Assembly: GCF_001552635.1 (NCBI RefSeq)
Contig: NZ_BCRO01000077.1
Span: 26,902 to 90,901, forward strand
DNA: 64,000 bases
Direction of reading: 5' to 3'
DNA from: Actinomadura hibisca NBRC 15177
Lineage (GTDB): Bacteria > Actinomycetota > Actinomycetes > Streptosporangiales > Streptosporangiaceae
In this document: positions 1 through 12,007 of the stretch, piece after piece
Position numbering within the stretch: the first letter of the stretch is position 1
Layout: every line of letters starts with the position of its first letter
The notes under the pieces: model-generated
The model's database searches: none
What the model was told of the DNA's origin: nothing
What the model saw: only the letters and a program-made list of their open reading frames with translations
Made by a program: the position numbers and the translations under genes

Positions 1-327
1 GCCCTTGAAGTACCAGATGTGGGTGACCGGCGCGGCCAGCTCGATGTGGCCCATCCGCTCACGGCGCACCTTGGCACGGGTCACCTCGACGCCGCAGCGC
101 TCACAGATGATGCCCTTGAACCGGACGCGCTTGTACTTGCCGCAGTAGCACTCCCAGTCCCGGGTCGGGCCGAAGATCTTCTCGCAGAAGAGTCCGTCCT
201 TCTCGGGCTTGAGGGTCCGGTAGTTGATCGTCTCCGGCTTCTTCACCTCGCCGTGGGACCACTGGCGGATGTCGTCGGCGGTCGCCAGGCCGATGCGAAG
301 CTCGTCGAAGAAGTTGACGTCAAGCAA
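1..327 (-). CDS. rpoC: RNA polymerase subunit beta' (5' part of gene only)
   Basis: N-terminal 109 codons of the beta' subunit of RNA polymerase; the rest lies beyond the left edge. The start is TTG at 327-325, giving a product that begins LLDVNFFDELRIGLATADD, the usual actinobacterial RpoC N-terminus. A purine-rich AAGGGGAAA ribosome site lies just upstream. The N-terminal zinc-binding domain is visible: CYCG and, about 15 residues later, CERCG, the CxC...CxxC set that binds Zn in the clamp. The gene follows rpoB by 20 nt on the same strand, so the two are surely cotranscribed. Identification is certain; only the start codon choice is inferred. Confidence 0.97.
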   Translation of the reverse strand, partial: MLDVNFFDELRIGLATADDIRQWSHGEVKKPETINYRTLKPEKDGLFCEKIFGPTRDWECYCGKYKRVRFKGIICERCGVEVTRAKVRRERMGHIELAAPVTHIWYFKG

Positions 328-347
328 CTTGTTTCCCCTTGAGTTGA

Positions 348-3815
<3,468 letters not shown>

Positions 3816-3960
3816 GAGGTGGTCCTTCCGAGGGCTCGCGGCGTAACTGACGACACGCACGCCAGACGATCCACGTTCAAGACCCGCGCAAACCGCCCCA
3901 GATGGGGGCAGGGCAGGGACGCTCTCACACGTGGATAGTCAGAGGGCAGCGCAAAGGGGC

Positions 3961-3989
3961 AGTGTAGCCGACTGGTACACCGCTCGCAA
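3961..3989 (-). promoter_or_regulatory. Predicted sigma70-type promoter of rpoBC
   Basis: On the minus strand a -35 TTGCGA (3989-3984) and a -10 TACACT (3966-3961) are separated by 17 nt. Transcription would start near 3954, leaving a leader of about 140 nt that opens with the pyrimidine-rich stretch CCCCTTTGCGCTGCC. The rest of 3816-4222 holds no gene that I can support apart from the terminator at 4151-4181. Confidence 0.55.
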
Positions 3990-4150
3990 CTCTACGCCCG
4001 CAGTATGCATCACAGTTGCCTGCGAGCATCGCCTCTCCAGGGCCTGGAGTCAAGAGCGGACTTGGACTTTTCGGGCTCTGACCTGCAGTGAGGAAGGCCA
4101 TAGTTTAAGCCCACCCCAGGTTACCCGACAGTAGGGGTGGGAAGGGGGTC

Positions 4151-4181
4151 GGGGGACCGGCCCCGAACAGGGCGGTCCCCC
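4151..4181 (-). terminator. Terminator-like hairpin after the mce operon
   Basis: GGGGGACCG (4151-4159) pairs perfectly with CGGTCCCCC (4173-4181) across a 13-nt loop. It lies 42 nt beyond the stop codon of the last Mce-associated gene, before the rpoB promoter. No U tract follows, as is common in actinobacteria. Confidence 0.6.
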
Positions 4182-4222
4182 GGTACAACACCGGGCCGCT
4201 GCCCGGCATTCCATGAGATCGT

Positions 4223-5191
4223 CTAGATCATCTGGAGCTCGGCGACCAGCCAGCGGCCGCCGACCTTCTGCATGGTCATCCGCAGCGTGTACTGGCTGGG
4301 CGTGCGTTGCGCGGTGGTGCCCTTGGCCGTCTGCTGGTTCAGGTAGACCAGCGCCACGGCCCTGTCACCGTCCACGCTCTCCACCGCGGTCTTCACCGCG
4401 GTGCCCTCCACCACCGTCTGCTGCTGGGTGGCGGACGGCTTCACCTGGCCGATCTGCTTCTCGAACTCGGTCTTGAACTTGCCGGTGGTGTGCCCGGCGG
4501 CCCGCTTGAGATCGGCGTCGATGGTGCGGAAGTCGTAGGAGGACAGGTCCTGGGCGGCCCGGCCCGCCGCGAACGTGACGCTCTTGATGTCGCCGTCGTC
4601 CCCGATCTTGGGCGAGGTGCCGCCCATGGCGACCAGGATCCACGCCAGCGCGCCCGCCAGGAGCACGATGGCGGCCGTCAGCGCGTAGTGCAGCCTGCCG
4701 AAGCGGAAGCCGCGGCGGCGGCGCTCGGCGGCGGGCTCTGAGCCGTCGTCGGCGTCCTCGACCTCGTCGGCGGCCTTGTCCTCGTCGACCTTGTCGGTCT
4801 CGACGACCTCGGCCGGCTCGTCCTCGGCCTCGGTCTTCGTGGCGGTCTTGGTCAGGACGGGCTTGGCCGGCTCTTCCTCGTCGGTGTCGGCGTCGGTCGT
4901 GGTGACCTCGGCCGTGTCCGTCTCCGGCGTGTCGTCCTCGGCGTCGGCCTCTTCGGGCTTCTCGGCCGTCTTCGTCTTCGCCTTGGCGGGCGGGACGTCC
5001 TCGACGCCCTCGGTCTCGGCCTCGGCGGCGTTCTCGGCCTCCTCGGCCTCGGCCGCGGCCCGTTCGGCCTCCTCGGCGGCCTCGCGGGCCTTCCGGGCGG
5101 CCTCCTCGGCCTTCAGCCGCGCCTTCTCGGCCTTCTCCGCCTTGCGCGCCTTCTCGGCGGCCTCGCGCTTTCCGCGCCCGAGCATCGTCAT
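4223..5191 (-). CDS. Mce-associated membrane protein with long charged coiled-coil N-terminus
   Basis: Accessory protein of the Mce lipid importer, 322 aa. Residues 1-60 are Ala/Glu/Lys/Arg heptad-like (probable coiled coil). Residues 60-155 are acidic, Thr/Ala/Pro-rich and probably disordered, followed by RRRR and one membrane helix at about 169-189. The C-terminal 130 residues form the outside domain of the Mas family, ending in the family-type GGRWLVAELQMI. Its ATG overlaps the stop codon of the preceding Mas gene (ATGA), so translation is coupled. The cytoplasmic extension is much longer than in its neighbour and is unusual. Function in the Mce machine is known only in general: Mas proteins help stabilise or assemble the transporter. 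Confidence 0.85.
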   Translation of the reverse strand: MTMLGRGKREAAEKARKAEKAEKARLKAEEAARKAREAAEEAERAAAEAEEAENAAEAETEGVEDVPPAKAKTKTAEKPEEADAEDDTPETDTAEVTTTDADTDEEEPAKPVLTKTATKTEAEDEPAEVVETDKVDEDKAADEVEDADDGSEPAAERRRRGFRFGRLHYALTAAIVLLAGALAWILVAMGGTSPKIGDDGDIKSVTFAAGRAAQDLSSYDFRTIDADLKRAAGHTTGKFKTEFEKQIGQVKPSATQQQTVVEGTAVKTAVESVDGDRAVALVYLNQQTAKGTTAQRTPSQYTLRMTMQKVGGRWLVAELQMI

Positions 5192-5715
5192 GGGACCAGC
5201 CCCAGCTTCGAGACGAGCCAGCGCCCGTCGACACGGGTGAGGTCCATGGCGAACCGGTAGTAGCGCGGCGCGCCGTTCTGGACCTTCGGGCTCGTGGTGG
5301 TCGCGCTGATCGCCACGATCGCCTCGGCGGAGTCGCCGTCGATCGAGACCACCCCGGCGCGCACGTTCTGCACGGTGGAGGTGGACTGGGTCTTGGTGGC
5401 GGTGTCAGCGATGATCTTGGCCTGGGTGGCCCACTGGTTCTTGATGTCGCCGGTCATGCCACTGAGCACCTGGTCGATGCCCTTCTGCACGTTCCGGTAG
5501 TCGAGGCTGGCCAGGTTGACGCCGGTCTGCTTGGCGGCCTGCATGGCCGCCGCGCGGGCGTCGTCCTGGTCCTTGGCCTCCCACAGGCGGAAGCCGAACA
5601 CCCCCACCGCCGCGGCCAGCGCCACGGCGACCACCCCCAGGACGATCGCGGTGACCGTGCCACCGCGGCCCTGCGACGCCGCGGCATCGACCGCGTCGGT
5701 CGCGCCGTACTTCAT
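5188..5715 (-). CDS. Mce-associated membrane protein
   Basis: 175-aa Mas-family protein. A short cytoplasmic start is followed by one membrane helix (about residues 23-46, VTAIVLGVVAVALAAAVGVF) and an extracytoplasmic domain. That domain ends DLTRVDGRWLVSKLGLVP, the same closing pattern as the next gene. The ATG at 5715 lies 76 nt after the stop of mceF. The two Mas genes close the mce operon, as they do in mycobacterial mce loci. The shared C-terminal pattern suggests that the pair arose by duplication. Confidence 0.85.
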   Translation of the reverse strand: MKYGATDAVDAAASQGRGGTVTAIVLGVVAVALAAAVGVFGFRLWEAKDQDDARAAAMQAAKQTGVNLASLDYRNVQKGIDQVLSGMTGDIKNQWATQAKIIADTATKTQSTSTVQNVRAGVVSIDGDSAEAIVAISATTTSPKVQNGAPRYYRFAMDLTRVDGRWLVSKLGLVP

Positions 5716-5791
5716 CGCGTCGCCTCCTTCATCGCGTGTCGATCACCTTGCGTCCGCGGCCCCGGCCGGAACGCCGGCCGGGGCGGGAACG

Positions 5792-7249
5792 TCACTTGGC
5801 CAGCGGCCCGAACAGGAGCATCTTCCAGGAGGCGTCCCCGAGCAGACGCTGCTGGCCGCCGGTCCGGCCCATGCCGTAGCGCTTGCCGTCGGGCCCGTAG
5901 ACCGCGCCGGTCGAAGGATCGTACCCGGCGAGTTCCACAGAGTTGGACGAAAGCGGCACGTAGATGCTGTCGGCGGGGGCGGCGGCGGTGTTCTCGCCGT
6001 CGTCGCCGCTCTTGGTCTCCGCGCCCTTCGCCTCGCTCTTGGCGTCCTGCTGCTTGGCGCTCACGCCGGCCCCGCCGGAGGGGAAGCCCGCGCCCTCGGT
6101 GGCGCCGGGCGGCACCTTGGGCAGGGGGGCCAGCGCCTCCTGCGGCACGTTGCGGGAGCCGCGCACGGCCGCCGGGCCCTGCTTGGGCTCCTTGCAGCCG
6201 ACGTCGAGGCGCGGCGCCTTGCGGTCGGTGAACTGCGGCCACCGGCGCTTGACGTCCTCGTAGCCCTTGGTGCAGGGCGCCGGGTGGTCGATGTTCAGCG
6301 CGAGGCCGAGGTGCTGGGTGCCGTCGCCGGGCGTCACGGTGAACGCGCCGGCCACCGCCACCGGGTACAGGATCAGCAACGACCGCAGGCCCGCCTTGCG
6401 GGAGGCGATGACCTGCCCGGTGGTGGTCATGTTGGCCAGCAGCACCGGCAGCGTGGGCGCCAGGTCGTTGATCAGCCCGTTGGCCTGCGTCACCGCGCCG
6501 GGGGTGGCGTCGATGGTGGAGCGCAGCGCCGGGTCGTCCTTGCGCAGCGAGGTGGACAGCTCGTTGAGGTTGGCGGCGAAGCCGCGGATGTTGGCGCCCT
6601 GCGACCGCTGGGTGTCCAGCACGGTGCGGCTGTTGTCCAGCAGCTCCTTGGTGTCGGGGAAGGAGCGGTCGGCGGTCTGGAGCAGCCGGTCGGTGTCGTC
6701 CAGGATCTTCTGCAGGTCGGTGGCCGACCCGGAGAACGCCTTGTCCAGCTCGTCCACGATGGTGCCGAGGTGCTGGGGGTTCACCGACGACACGAGGTTG
6801 TCGACGTTGCGCAGCAGCTCGGCGGTGGACACCGGCAGCTTGGTGAGCTGGCGCGGGATCGTGTACGGGTCGCCCTGGTCCAGGTAGGGGCCGGTGTTCC
6901 TGGACGGCTGGAGGTCGATGTACTGCTCGCCGACCGCCGACCGGTTGGCGACGACGGCGGCGGTGCCCTCGCGCGGGATGCGCTTGCCGCGTTCGAGCAC
7001 CAGCTTGACCTTGATGCCGTCGCGGGTGAGCTGGATCGGCCCGACCCGGCCGACCGGGGTGCCGCGGTAGGTGACCTCGGCGTTGGTGAACACGCCGCCG
7101 GAGTCGGTGAGGTCGACGTAGGCGGTGTACTCGCGGCCCAGCACGCCGCGGCCGATCCCGATGTAGTTCACCGACACGATGGTGACGCCGATGATCGTGA
7201 TCAGGGCGAACGCGATGAGCTGGATCTTGACGCCGCGCTTGAGGATCAC
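5792..7249 (-). CDS. Mce family substrate-binding subunit, MceF position
   Basis: Sixth Mce protein, 485 aa from the GTG at 7249. The product starts MILKRGVKIQLIAFALITIIG, a single N-terminal membrane anchor. It is followed by the MlaD/MCE beta-barrel domain (about 40-115, including VTYRGTPVGRVGPI) and a helical Mce domain of several hundred residues. The C-terminus is low-complexity, then hydrophilic. The start overlaps the stop of the upstream subunit as GTGA. Six such subunits are expected to assemble into the envelope-spanning tube that carries lipids or sterols to the YrbE permeases. The substrate cannot be read from the sequence. Confidence 0.93.
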   Translation of the reverse strand: MILKRGVKIQLIAFALITIIGVTIVSVNYIGIGRGVLGREYTAYVDLTDSGGVFTNAEVTYRGTPVGRVGPIQLTRDGIKVKLVLERGKRIPREGTAAVVANRSAVGEQYIDLQPSRNTGPYLDQGDPYTIPRQLTKLPVSTAELLRNVDNLVSSVNPQHLGTIVDELDKAFSGSATDLQKILDDTDRLLQTADRSFPDTKELLDNSRTVLDTQRSQGANIRGFAANLNELSTSLRKDDPALRSTIDATPGAVTQANGLINDLAPTLPVLLANMTTTGQVIASRKAGLRSLLILYPVAVAGAFTVTPGDGTQHLGLALNIDHPAPCTKGYEDVKRRWPQFTDRKAPRLDVGCKEPKQGPAAVRGSRNVPQEALAPLPKVPPGATEGAGFPSGGAGVSAKQQDAKSEAKGAETKSGDDGENTAAAPADSIYVPLSSNSVELAGYDPSTGAVYGPDGKRYGMGRTGGQQRLLGDASWKMLLFGPLAK

Positions 7250-8559
7250 GACAGGCCCCCCGTCATCAGGGTCTTCAGATCGGTGGGTCCCATGGCGCCC
7301 GGCAGGTTGCGGCCCTTGTCGTTCTTGGCGGGCTGCTGCTGCTTGTTCTGCTTGTTCGGCTGCGCCGGCTGCTTCGGCTGCGTGGGTTGCTGGAGACCCG
7401 GCAGCCCGCCGCCGGTGGGCATCTGCGGCAGCACGCCGAGCGGCGTCTTCGGCAGGCTCACGTTCGGGACCTTCAACATCCCGCGCATCTGCTTGCCGCC
7501 GAGCTGGTCCTCCAGGTCGGTGCCGCCCAGCAGGTTGCGGGCGATCGACTCGAAGTCCAGGTCGATGGTCAGCCGCACGTTGCCGTAGTCGCCCTCGATC
7601 ACGTTGCCGAACTTGGGCGAGAACGGGAAGGACCCGATGGACTCCAGCGCCCGGGGCAGGTCCGACCCGGCCTTGTTGAGGTTCTTCAGGATCACGTCCA
7701 GGTCCCGCAGGTTGGCCAGCAGGTCGTCGCGCGACTGGTTGATCACCCCGGTGGTGGTGCGGCTCAGCTTGTCCAGCGCCACCAGCATCCGGGTCAGGTC
7801 GGCGCGGTTGCGGTTGAGCACCGAGATGGCCGGGCCGGTCTTGTCGATCGTGTCGGTGATCGTGCGGCGCTCGTCGGCCAGCTTGCCGCTGAGCCGGTCG
7901 ATGCTGTCCAGGGCGCGGGTGATGGACGAGCGGTTGCGGTCCAGCGTGCCCACGAACGTGTTGACCCGGTGCAGCACCGACTTGATGGTGGCCTCGCGGC
8001 CGCCCATCGCGGCCTGGAGCTCGTGGGTGATGGTGGAGACCTGCTCGATGCCGCCGCCGTTGAGCAGCAGGCTCATCGCCGACAGCACCTCTTCGATCTC
8101 GGTGCTGCGGGTGGTGCGCGACAGCGGGATGACGTCGCCCTTGCCGAGCTCGCCGGTGGGCGGCTCGTTGGCCGGCGGCGACAGCGCGACGAACTTCTCG
8201 CCCAGCAGGCTGGTCTGGCCGACGGTGGCGATCGCGTTGTCGGGCAGCCGCACGTCCTTGCGGATCTTGAGGCTGACCACCGCGTGCCAGCCGCCGGGCC
8301 CGCCGGCCAGGTCGATCTGGTCGACCTTGCCGACCGACACGTCGTTGACCTTGACCACCGACTGCGGGACCAGGTCCAGCACGTTGGCGAACTCGACCTT
8401 GACGTTGCGGGGGTCGTCGCCGAGGTCGGGGCCGCCGGGCAGCGGGATGGAGTCCACCCCGCGGAACCCGCAGCCGGTCAGCGCGACCGTCCCGGCGACC
8501 GCCGCGACCGCGAGCCGCACCAGCGGGACCCGCCTGCCCCGTGTCTCGTGCCGCGTCAC
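7246..8559 (-). CDS. Mce family lipoprotein subunit, MceE (LprK-like) position
   Basis: 437 aa from the GTG at 8559, which overlaps the upstream stop (GTGA). Unlike the other five subunits it has a lipoprotein signal: positive RHETRGRR, a hydrophobic core, then LTGCG with the lipid-modified Cys. This is the defining trait of MceE/LprK proteins. An MCE domain follows (VNDVSVGKVDQIDL), then long helical heptads. The last 100 residues are rich in Pro, Gln, Asn and Lys and are probably a flexible tail. The protein is anchored to the outer face of the membrane by lipid as part of the hexameric importer. Confidence 0.93.
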   Translation of the reverse strand: MTRHETRGRRVPLVRLAVAAVAGTVALTGCGFRGVDSIPLPGGPDLGDDPRNVKVEFANVLDLVPQSVVKVNDVSVGKVDQIDLAGGPGGWHAVVSLKIRKDVRLPDNAIATVGQTSLLGEKFVALSPPANEPPTGELGKGDVIPLSRTTRSTEIEEVLSAMSLLLNGGGIEQVSTITHELQAAMGGREATIKSVLHRVNTFVGTLDRNRSSITRALDSIDRLSGKLADERRTITDTIDKTGPAISVLNRNRADLTRMLVALDKLSRTTTGVINQSRDDLLANLRDLDVILKNLNKAGSDLPRALESIGSFPFSPKFGNVIEGDYGNVRLTIDLDFESIARNLLGGTDLEDQLGGKQMRGMLKVPNVSLPKTPLGVLPQMPTGGGLPGLQQPTQPKQPAQPNKQNKQQQPAKNDKGRNLPGAMGPTDLKTLMTGGLS

Positions 8560-9875
8560 TGGCCACCTCCGGGGAGCAGCGAGGTGAACGACCTCGGCTT
8601 GGCCCGCCCGTTGCCGGCGGGGGTGCTGGTCTTGCTCTTGGCCTGGGTCTTCTTCTTGGCGTCCGACCCCAGCACCTTGCCGGTGCCCGTGCCGCCGGTG
8701 GGGACCCGCTCGTTCGGCCCGTAGGCGTCCGGCGGGATCGGCTGGGGGTCGTAGTGGGTGGTCAGCGCGGTGATCCAGGACAGGTCCAGGCTGAGCCCGG
8801 TCAGCGCCTTGCCGATGCCGTTGTAGGGCTGGACGAAGTCCAGGCACTGCTTGGCCGGGGTGCCCACCGAGTAGGCCAGCGAGCAGATCCAGTCGGCCAG
8901 GTCGTGGAACTGGCGCAGGTCGGCGCGGTTGTGGATGGTGCCGCTGATCGGGTCGTAGGCGCGCGCCACGTTGTTGATCGCCAGCGGCGCGTTGGCCAGG
9001 AACTCCGCCAGCGCGTCCTTCTCCTTGACCAGCACGCCGGTGACCTGCGCGAGCTGGCGGACGTTGTCCGACAGCTGCCCGCGGTTGTCCTTGACGAACC
9101 GCTGCACGTTGCGCAGCGTCGGGGCGAGGGTGTTGAGGGCCGCGCTCAGCTCCTCCTTCTCCCCCGCCAGCTGGCCCGACACCCCGTTGAGGTGCCCGGT
9201 GAACTGCCGGATCTGCTGGTCGTTGGCCTTCATCGCGCCGGTGATGATCCGCAGGTTCTCGATCGTCTTGGCGACGTCCTCGCGGTCGTTGCTGAGGGTG
9301 CTCAGCATCTGGGAGGTGTCGGAGATGGTCTGCCGGATGTCGGTGCCCTGGCCCTCCAGGGTCTGCGCGCCGACCGCCAGCAGCCGCGACAACGAGCCCT
9401 GCCCGTCGGCGCCGGGCTTGTTGGCGCCCTCGGGGCCCAGCGCCTTGTTCAGGTCGTTGAGGCTGCCGCCGATCTCGTCCACCTCGACCGGCACCGCGGT
9501 GCGGTTGATGGTGAGGGTCGCCTTGTCCGGCATCACCTCGCCGCCCTTGTAGGCGGGGGTGAGCTGGACGTAGCGGTCGGAGACCAGGGTCTGGTTGACG
9601 ATGACGGCCTGCGCGTTGGCCGGGACCTTGTACTTGGCGTCGTACTTCAGCTCGACCTTCACCGAGCCGCCGGCCGGGGTCACGCTGGTGACCCTGCCGA
9701 CCGGGATGCCGAGGATGCGCACGTCGGCGCCGGAGTACAGACCCACGGTCTTGCTGAAGTAGGCCGTCATGTACCGCTGCTTGGGCTCGCGAAGCAGCAG
9801 CACCAGCGCGGCCGCCAGCACCGCGAGCGCGAGCGCCGCGCCGCCGATGCGGAGGATGGTTGCTGAGTTACGCAC
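8556..9875 (-). CDS. Mce family substrate-binding subunit, MceD position
   Basis: 439 aa, GTG start at 9875. The N-terminal helix ILRIGGAALALAVLAAALVLLL anchors it. The MCE domain covers about 38-115 (YSGADVRILGIPVGRVTSV). A long helical stretch then leads to a region with two Cys (DWICSLAY, AKQCLDF) that resembles the cholesterol-uptake porter (CUP) C-terminal part of Mce proteins. The tail is Lys/Ser/Thr-rich. It is separated from the preceding stop by 21 nt, the largest gap among the six mce genes. Confidence 0.92.
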   Translation of the reverse strand: MRNSATILRIGGAALALAVLAAALVLLLREPKQRYMTAYFSKTVGLYSGADVRILGIPVGRVTSVTPAGGSVKVELKYDAKYKVPANAQAVIVNQTLVSDRYVQLTPAYKGGEVMPDKATLTINRTAVPVEVDEIGGSLNDLNKALGPEGANKPGADGQGSLSRLLAVGAQTLEGQGTDIRQTISDTSQMLSTLSNDREDVAKTIENLRIITGAMKANDQQIRQFTGHLNGVSGQLAGEKEELSAALNTLAPTLRNVQRFVKDNRGQLSDNVRQLAQVTGVLVKEKDALAEFLANAPLAINNVARAYDPISGTIHNRADLRQFHDLADWICSLAYSVGTPAKQCLDFVQPYNGIGKALTGLSLDLSWITALTTHYDPQPIPPDAYGPNERVPTGGTGTGKVLGSDAKKKTQAKSKTSTPAGNGRAKPRSFTSLLPGGGQ

Positions 9876-9896
9876 GAGTGACCTGCCTGCTCACGC

Positions 9897-10976
9897 TCAC
9901 GGGAGGAACGGCAACGGGTTGTTCTGGTTACCGGACTTGCGGCCCTGCTGGCCGCCCTGCTGACCGCCGTTGGCCGGACCCCGGTCCCCGGCTCCCCCGT
10001 CGTTGTCGGGGGCGTCCTTGATGGAGGCGGGGATCGGGAGGAGGTTCTGGATGTAGCTGTCGAACCAGCGGCCGGTGCCGGTGACGTCGGCGAACTGCCG
10101 CGTGTAGGGCGCGAACAGCTGCAACGCCCGGTCCAGGTTGTTCTGGTTCTTCAGCAGCAGCCTGTTGACGCGCTCCAGGTTGTCCAGCATCGGGCGCAGC
10201 TGGCCCTCGTTCTCCTTGATCAGCGCGTTGACCTGCTGGGACAGGGCCACCGTGTTGATCAGGAGCTGGTGGATGACCGCGCGCCGGGCCTGCACGGCCT
10301 GCAGGACCTTGTCGCCGTCCTGGATCAGCTTGGTGAAGTCCTGGTTGCGGTCGGCCAGCAGCTGCGAGACGTCCTTGGCCCGCCCGGCGAGCTGGTGCAG
10401 GTCCTCGTCGCGCGAGGCGATGGTGTCCGACAATCGCCGCAGGCCCTTCAGGGACGCGCGGATCTCGTCCGGCGAGTTCTTGAAGGTGTCCGACAGCACG
10501 TCGAAGGACTTGGCCACCTGCTTGTAGTCGATCTTGCTGATGCGCTGGCTCAGCTCGCTGATGGCCGGGACCACCTCGAACGGCGTGGCCGTGCGGTCCA
10601 CCGGGATCGGCTTGCGCAGGGTGCCGCCGCCGCGCGGGTCCAGCGACAGGAAGTGCGAGCCCAGCACCGTCTTGATCTTGATCTCGGCGCGGGTCAGCTC
10701 GCCCAGCCTGACCCCGTCGTTCACCCGGAAGGTGACCCTGACGCGGTCGCCCGCCAGCTCCAGGTCGGTCACCTTGCCGACCTTGACGCCGGCGACGCGC
10801 ACCTCCTCGTCGGCCCGCAGGCCGGCGGCCTCGGCGAACAGGGCGGTGTGCTTGGTGCCGCCGGCGAACCACGGGATGTTCTGCAGGTTCAGCGCCAGGG
10901 CCAGGACCAGGGCGATGATCGCGAACGCGGCGAGGCCGATGGGGACCGGGTTGCGCTCCCGGAAGGGGATCCTCAC
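9897..10976 (-). CDS. Mce family substrate-binding subunit, MceC position
   Basis: 359 aa. I chose the GTG at 10976 rather than the in-frame GTG at 10985 because it makes the same GTGA overlap seen at the neighbouring junctions and has GAGG at a usable distance. The product begins VRIPFRERNPVPIGLAAF with an N-terminal helix, then the MCE domain (about 40-115, VRVAGVKVGKVTDLEL) and helical repeats. The C-terminus is Gly/Gln/Asn-rich. It functions as one of six subunits of the lipid tunnel. Confidence 0.92.
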   Translation of the reverse strand: MRIPFRERNPVPIGLAAFAIIALVLALALNLQNIPWFAGGTKHTALFAEAAGLRADEEVRVAGVKVGKVTDLELAGDRVRVTFRVNDGVRLGELTRAEIKIKTVLGSHFLSLDPRGGGTLRKPIPVDRTATPFEVVPAISELSQRISKIDYKQVAKSFDVLSDTFKNSPDEIRASLKGLRRLSDTIASRDEDLHQLAGRAKDVSQLLADRNQDFTKLIQDGDKVLQAVQARRAVIHQLLINTVALSQQVNALIKENEGQLRPMLDNLERVNRLLLKNQNNLDRALQLFAPYTRQFADVTGTGRWFDSYIQNLLPIPASIKDAPDNDGGAGDRGPANGGQQGGQQGRKSGNQNNPLPFLP

Positions 10977-12007
10977 GGCTTGCACCTCGCGTTCTCGTTC
11001 ACGATCGCCGGGGTCTGGTAGACCGGGCCGCCGGGCAGCCGCACCCGCGCGTCGAGACCGCAGATGTACATGTTGAACCAGGAGCCGTAGGAGGAGATGT
11101 TGACCAGTCCCTCCAGCCGCTTGGGCGTGCGCTCCAGGCCCTTCTGCAGGTAGCTCTCGTTGGCGTTCAGCGTGCCGGCCAGCGTGCGCAGGCCCGCCAC
11201 GTCGCGCTTGATGTCGGCCCGGCCGTCGCGCAGCAGCGCGGCGGTGGTGCCGGTCAGCTCGTTGATCGCCGCCACCGAGTCGAAGATCGCCTCGCGGTCG
11301 TCGGCGACCCCGGACACGAAGCCGCGCAGGTCGGTGATCAGCCGGTTGACCTCGGTGTGCCGCTGGTCGATGGTGCCCAGCACCTCGTTGAGGTTGGTGA
11401 TCACGTCCCCGATGACCTTGTCGCGGTCGGCGAGGGTGTTGGTCAGCGACGCCACGTGCGACAGCAGGCTGTTGACGGTGCCGCCCTCGCCCTGGAGGGT
11501 CTGCACGATCTGGAAGGCCAGCTTGTTGACGTCGTCGGGCTCCAGCGCCTTGAACAGCGGGCGGAAGCCGTTGAACAGCACGGTGAGGTCGAGCGCGGGC
11601 TTGGTCTGCGACACCGGGATGGTGCCGCCGGGGCGCAGGTAGTCGTTGGCCGCGCCCGGCCCCTCGCTCATCGCCAGGTACCGCTGGCCCATCAGGTTGC
11701 GGTAGCGGACCTGCATCTGGGTGGAGGCCGGCACCCCGGCCCGGAACACCCCCTCGCGGTTGAGGCTGAAGGTGACCCGGGCCTGGTTGCGGCCGAACAG
11801 CTCGATCTTGTCGACCTGGCCGACGCGCACGCCGGCCACCCGCACGTCGTCCTTCTCCAGCAGCCCGGCCACGTCGGTGAACACGGCCTTGTAGCTGCGG
11901 GTGTCGGCGAAGCGCAGGTTGGTGATGGTCATCGCCAGCACGCCGGTGGCCAGCGAGGTCAGCACCACGAAGATCACCAGTTTGACGGCGGCGCCTGTGG
12001 TCTTCAC
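10973..12007 (-). CDS. Mce family substrate-binding subunit, MceB position
   Basis: 344 aa, GTG start at 12007 overlapping the stop of mceA. It has an N-terminal membrane helix (AAVKLVIFVVLTSLATGVLA), an MCE domain (VRVAGVRVGQVDKIEL), the long helical region, and a C-terminal part with two Cys (MYICGLDA and NARCKP) that could form a disulphide outside the membrane. Typical MceB length. It has its own helix anchor, no lipobox and no enzymatic motif. Confidence 0.92.
   Translation of the reverse strand: MKTTGAAVKLVIFVVLTSLATGVLAMTITNLRFADTRSYKAVFTDVAGLLEKDDVRVAGVRVGQVDKIELFGRNQARVTFSLNREGVFRAGVPASTQMQVRYRNLMGQRYLAMSEGPGAANDYLRPGGTIPVSQTKPALDLTVLFNGFRPLFKALEPDDVNKLAFQIVQTLQGEGGTVNSLLSHVASLTNTLADRDKVIGDVITNLNEVLGTIDQRHTEVNRLITDLRGFVSGVADDREAIFDSVAAINELTGTTAALLRDGRADIKRDVAGLRTLAGTLNANESYLQKGLERTPKRLEGLVNISSYGSWFNMYICGLDARVRLPGGPVYQTPAIVNENARCKP

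Noticed and set aside
5792..8566. 924-aa single ORF spanning mceF and part of mceE
   Set aside because: The first half is an out-of-frame reading of mceE; GTG at 7249 with the GTGA overlap and a membrane anchor defines mceF.
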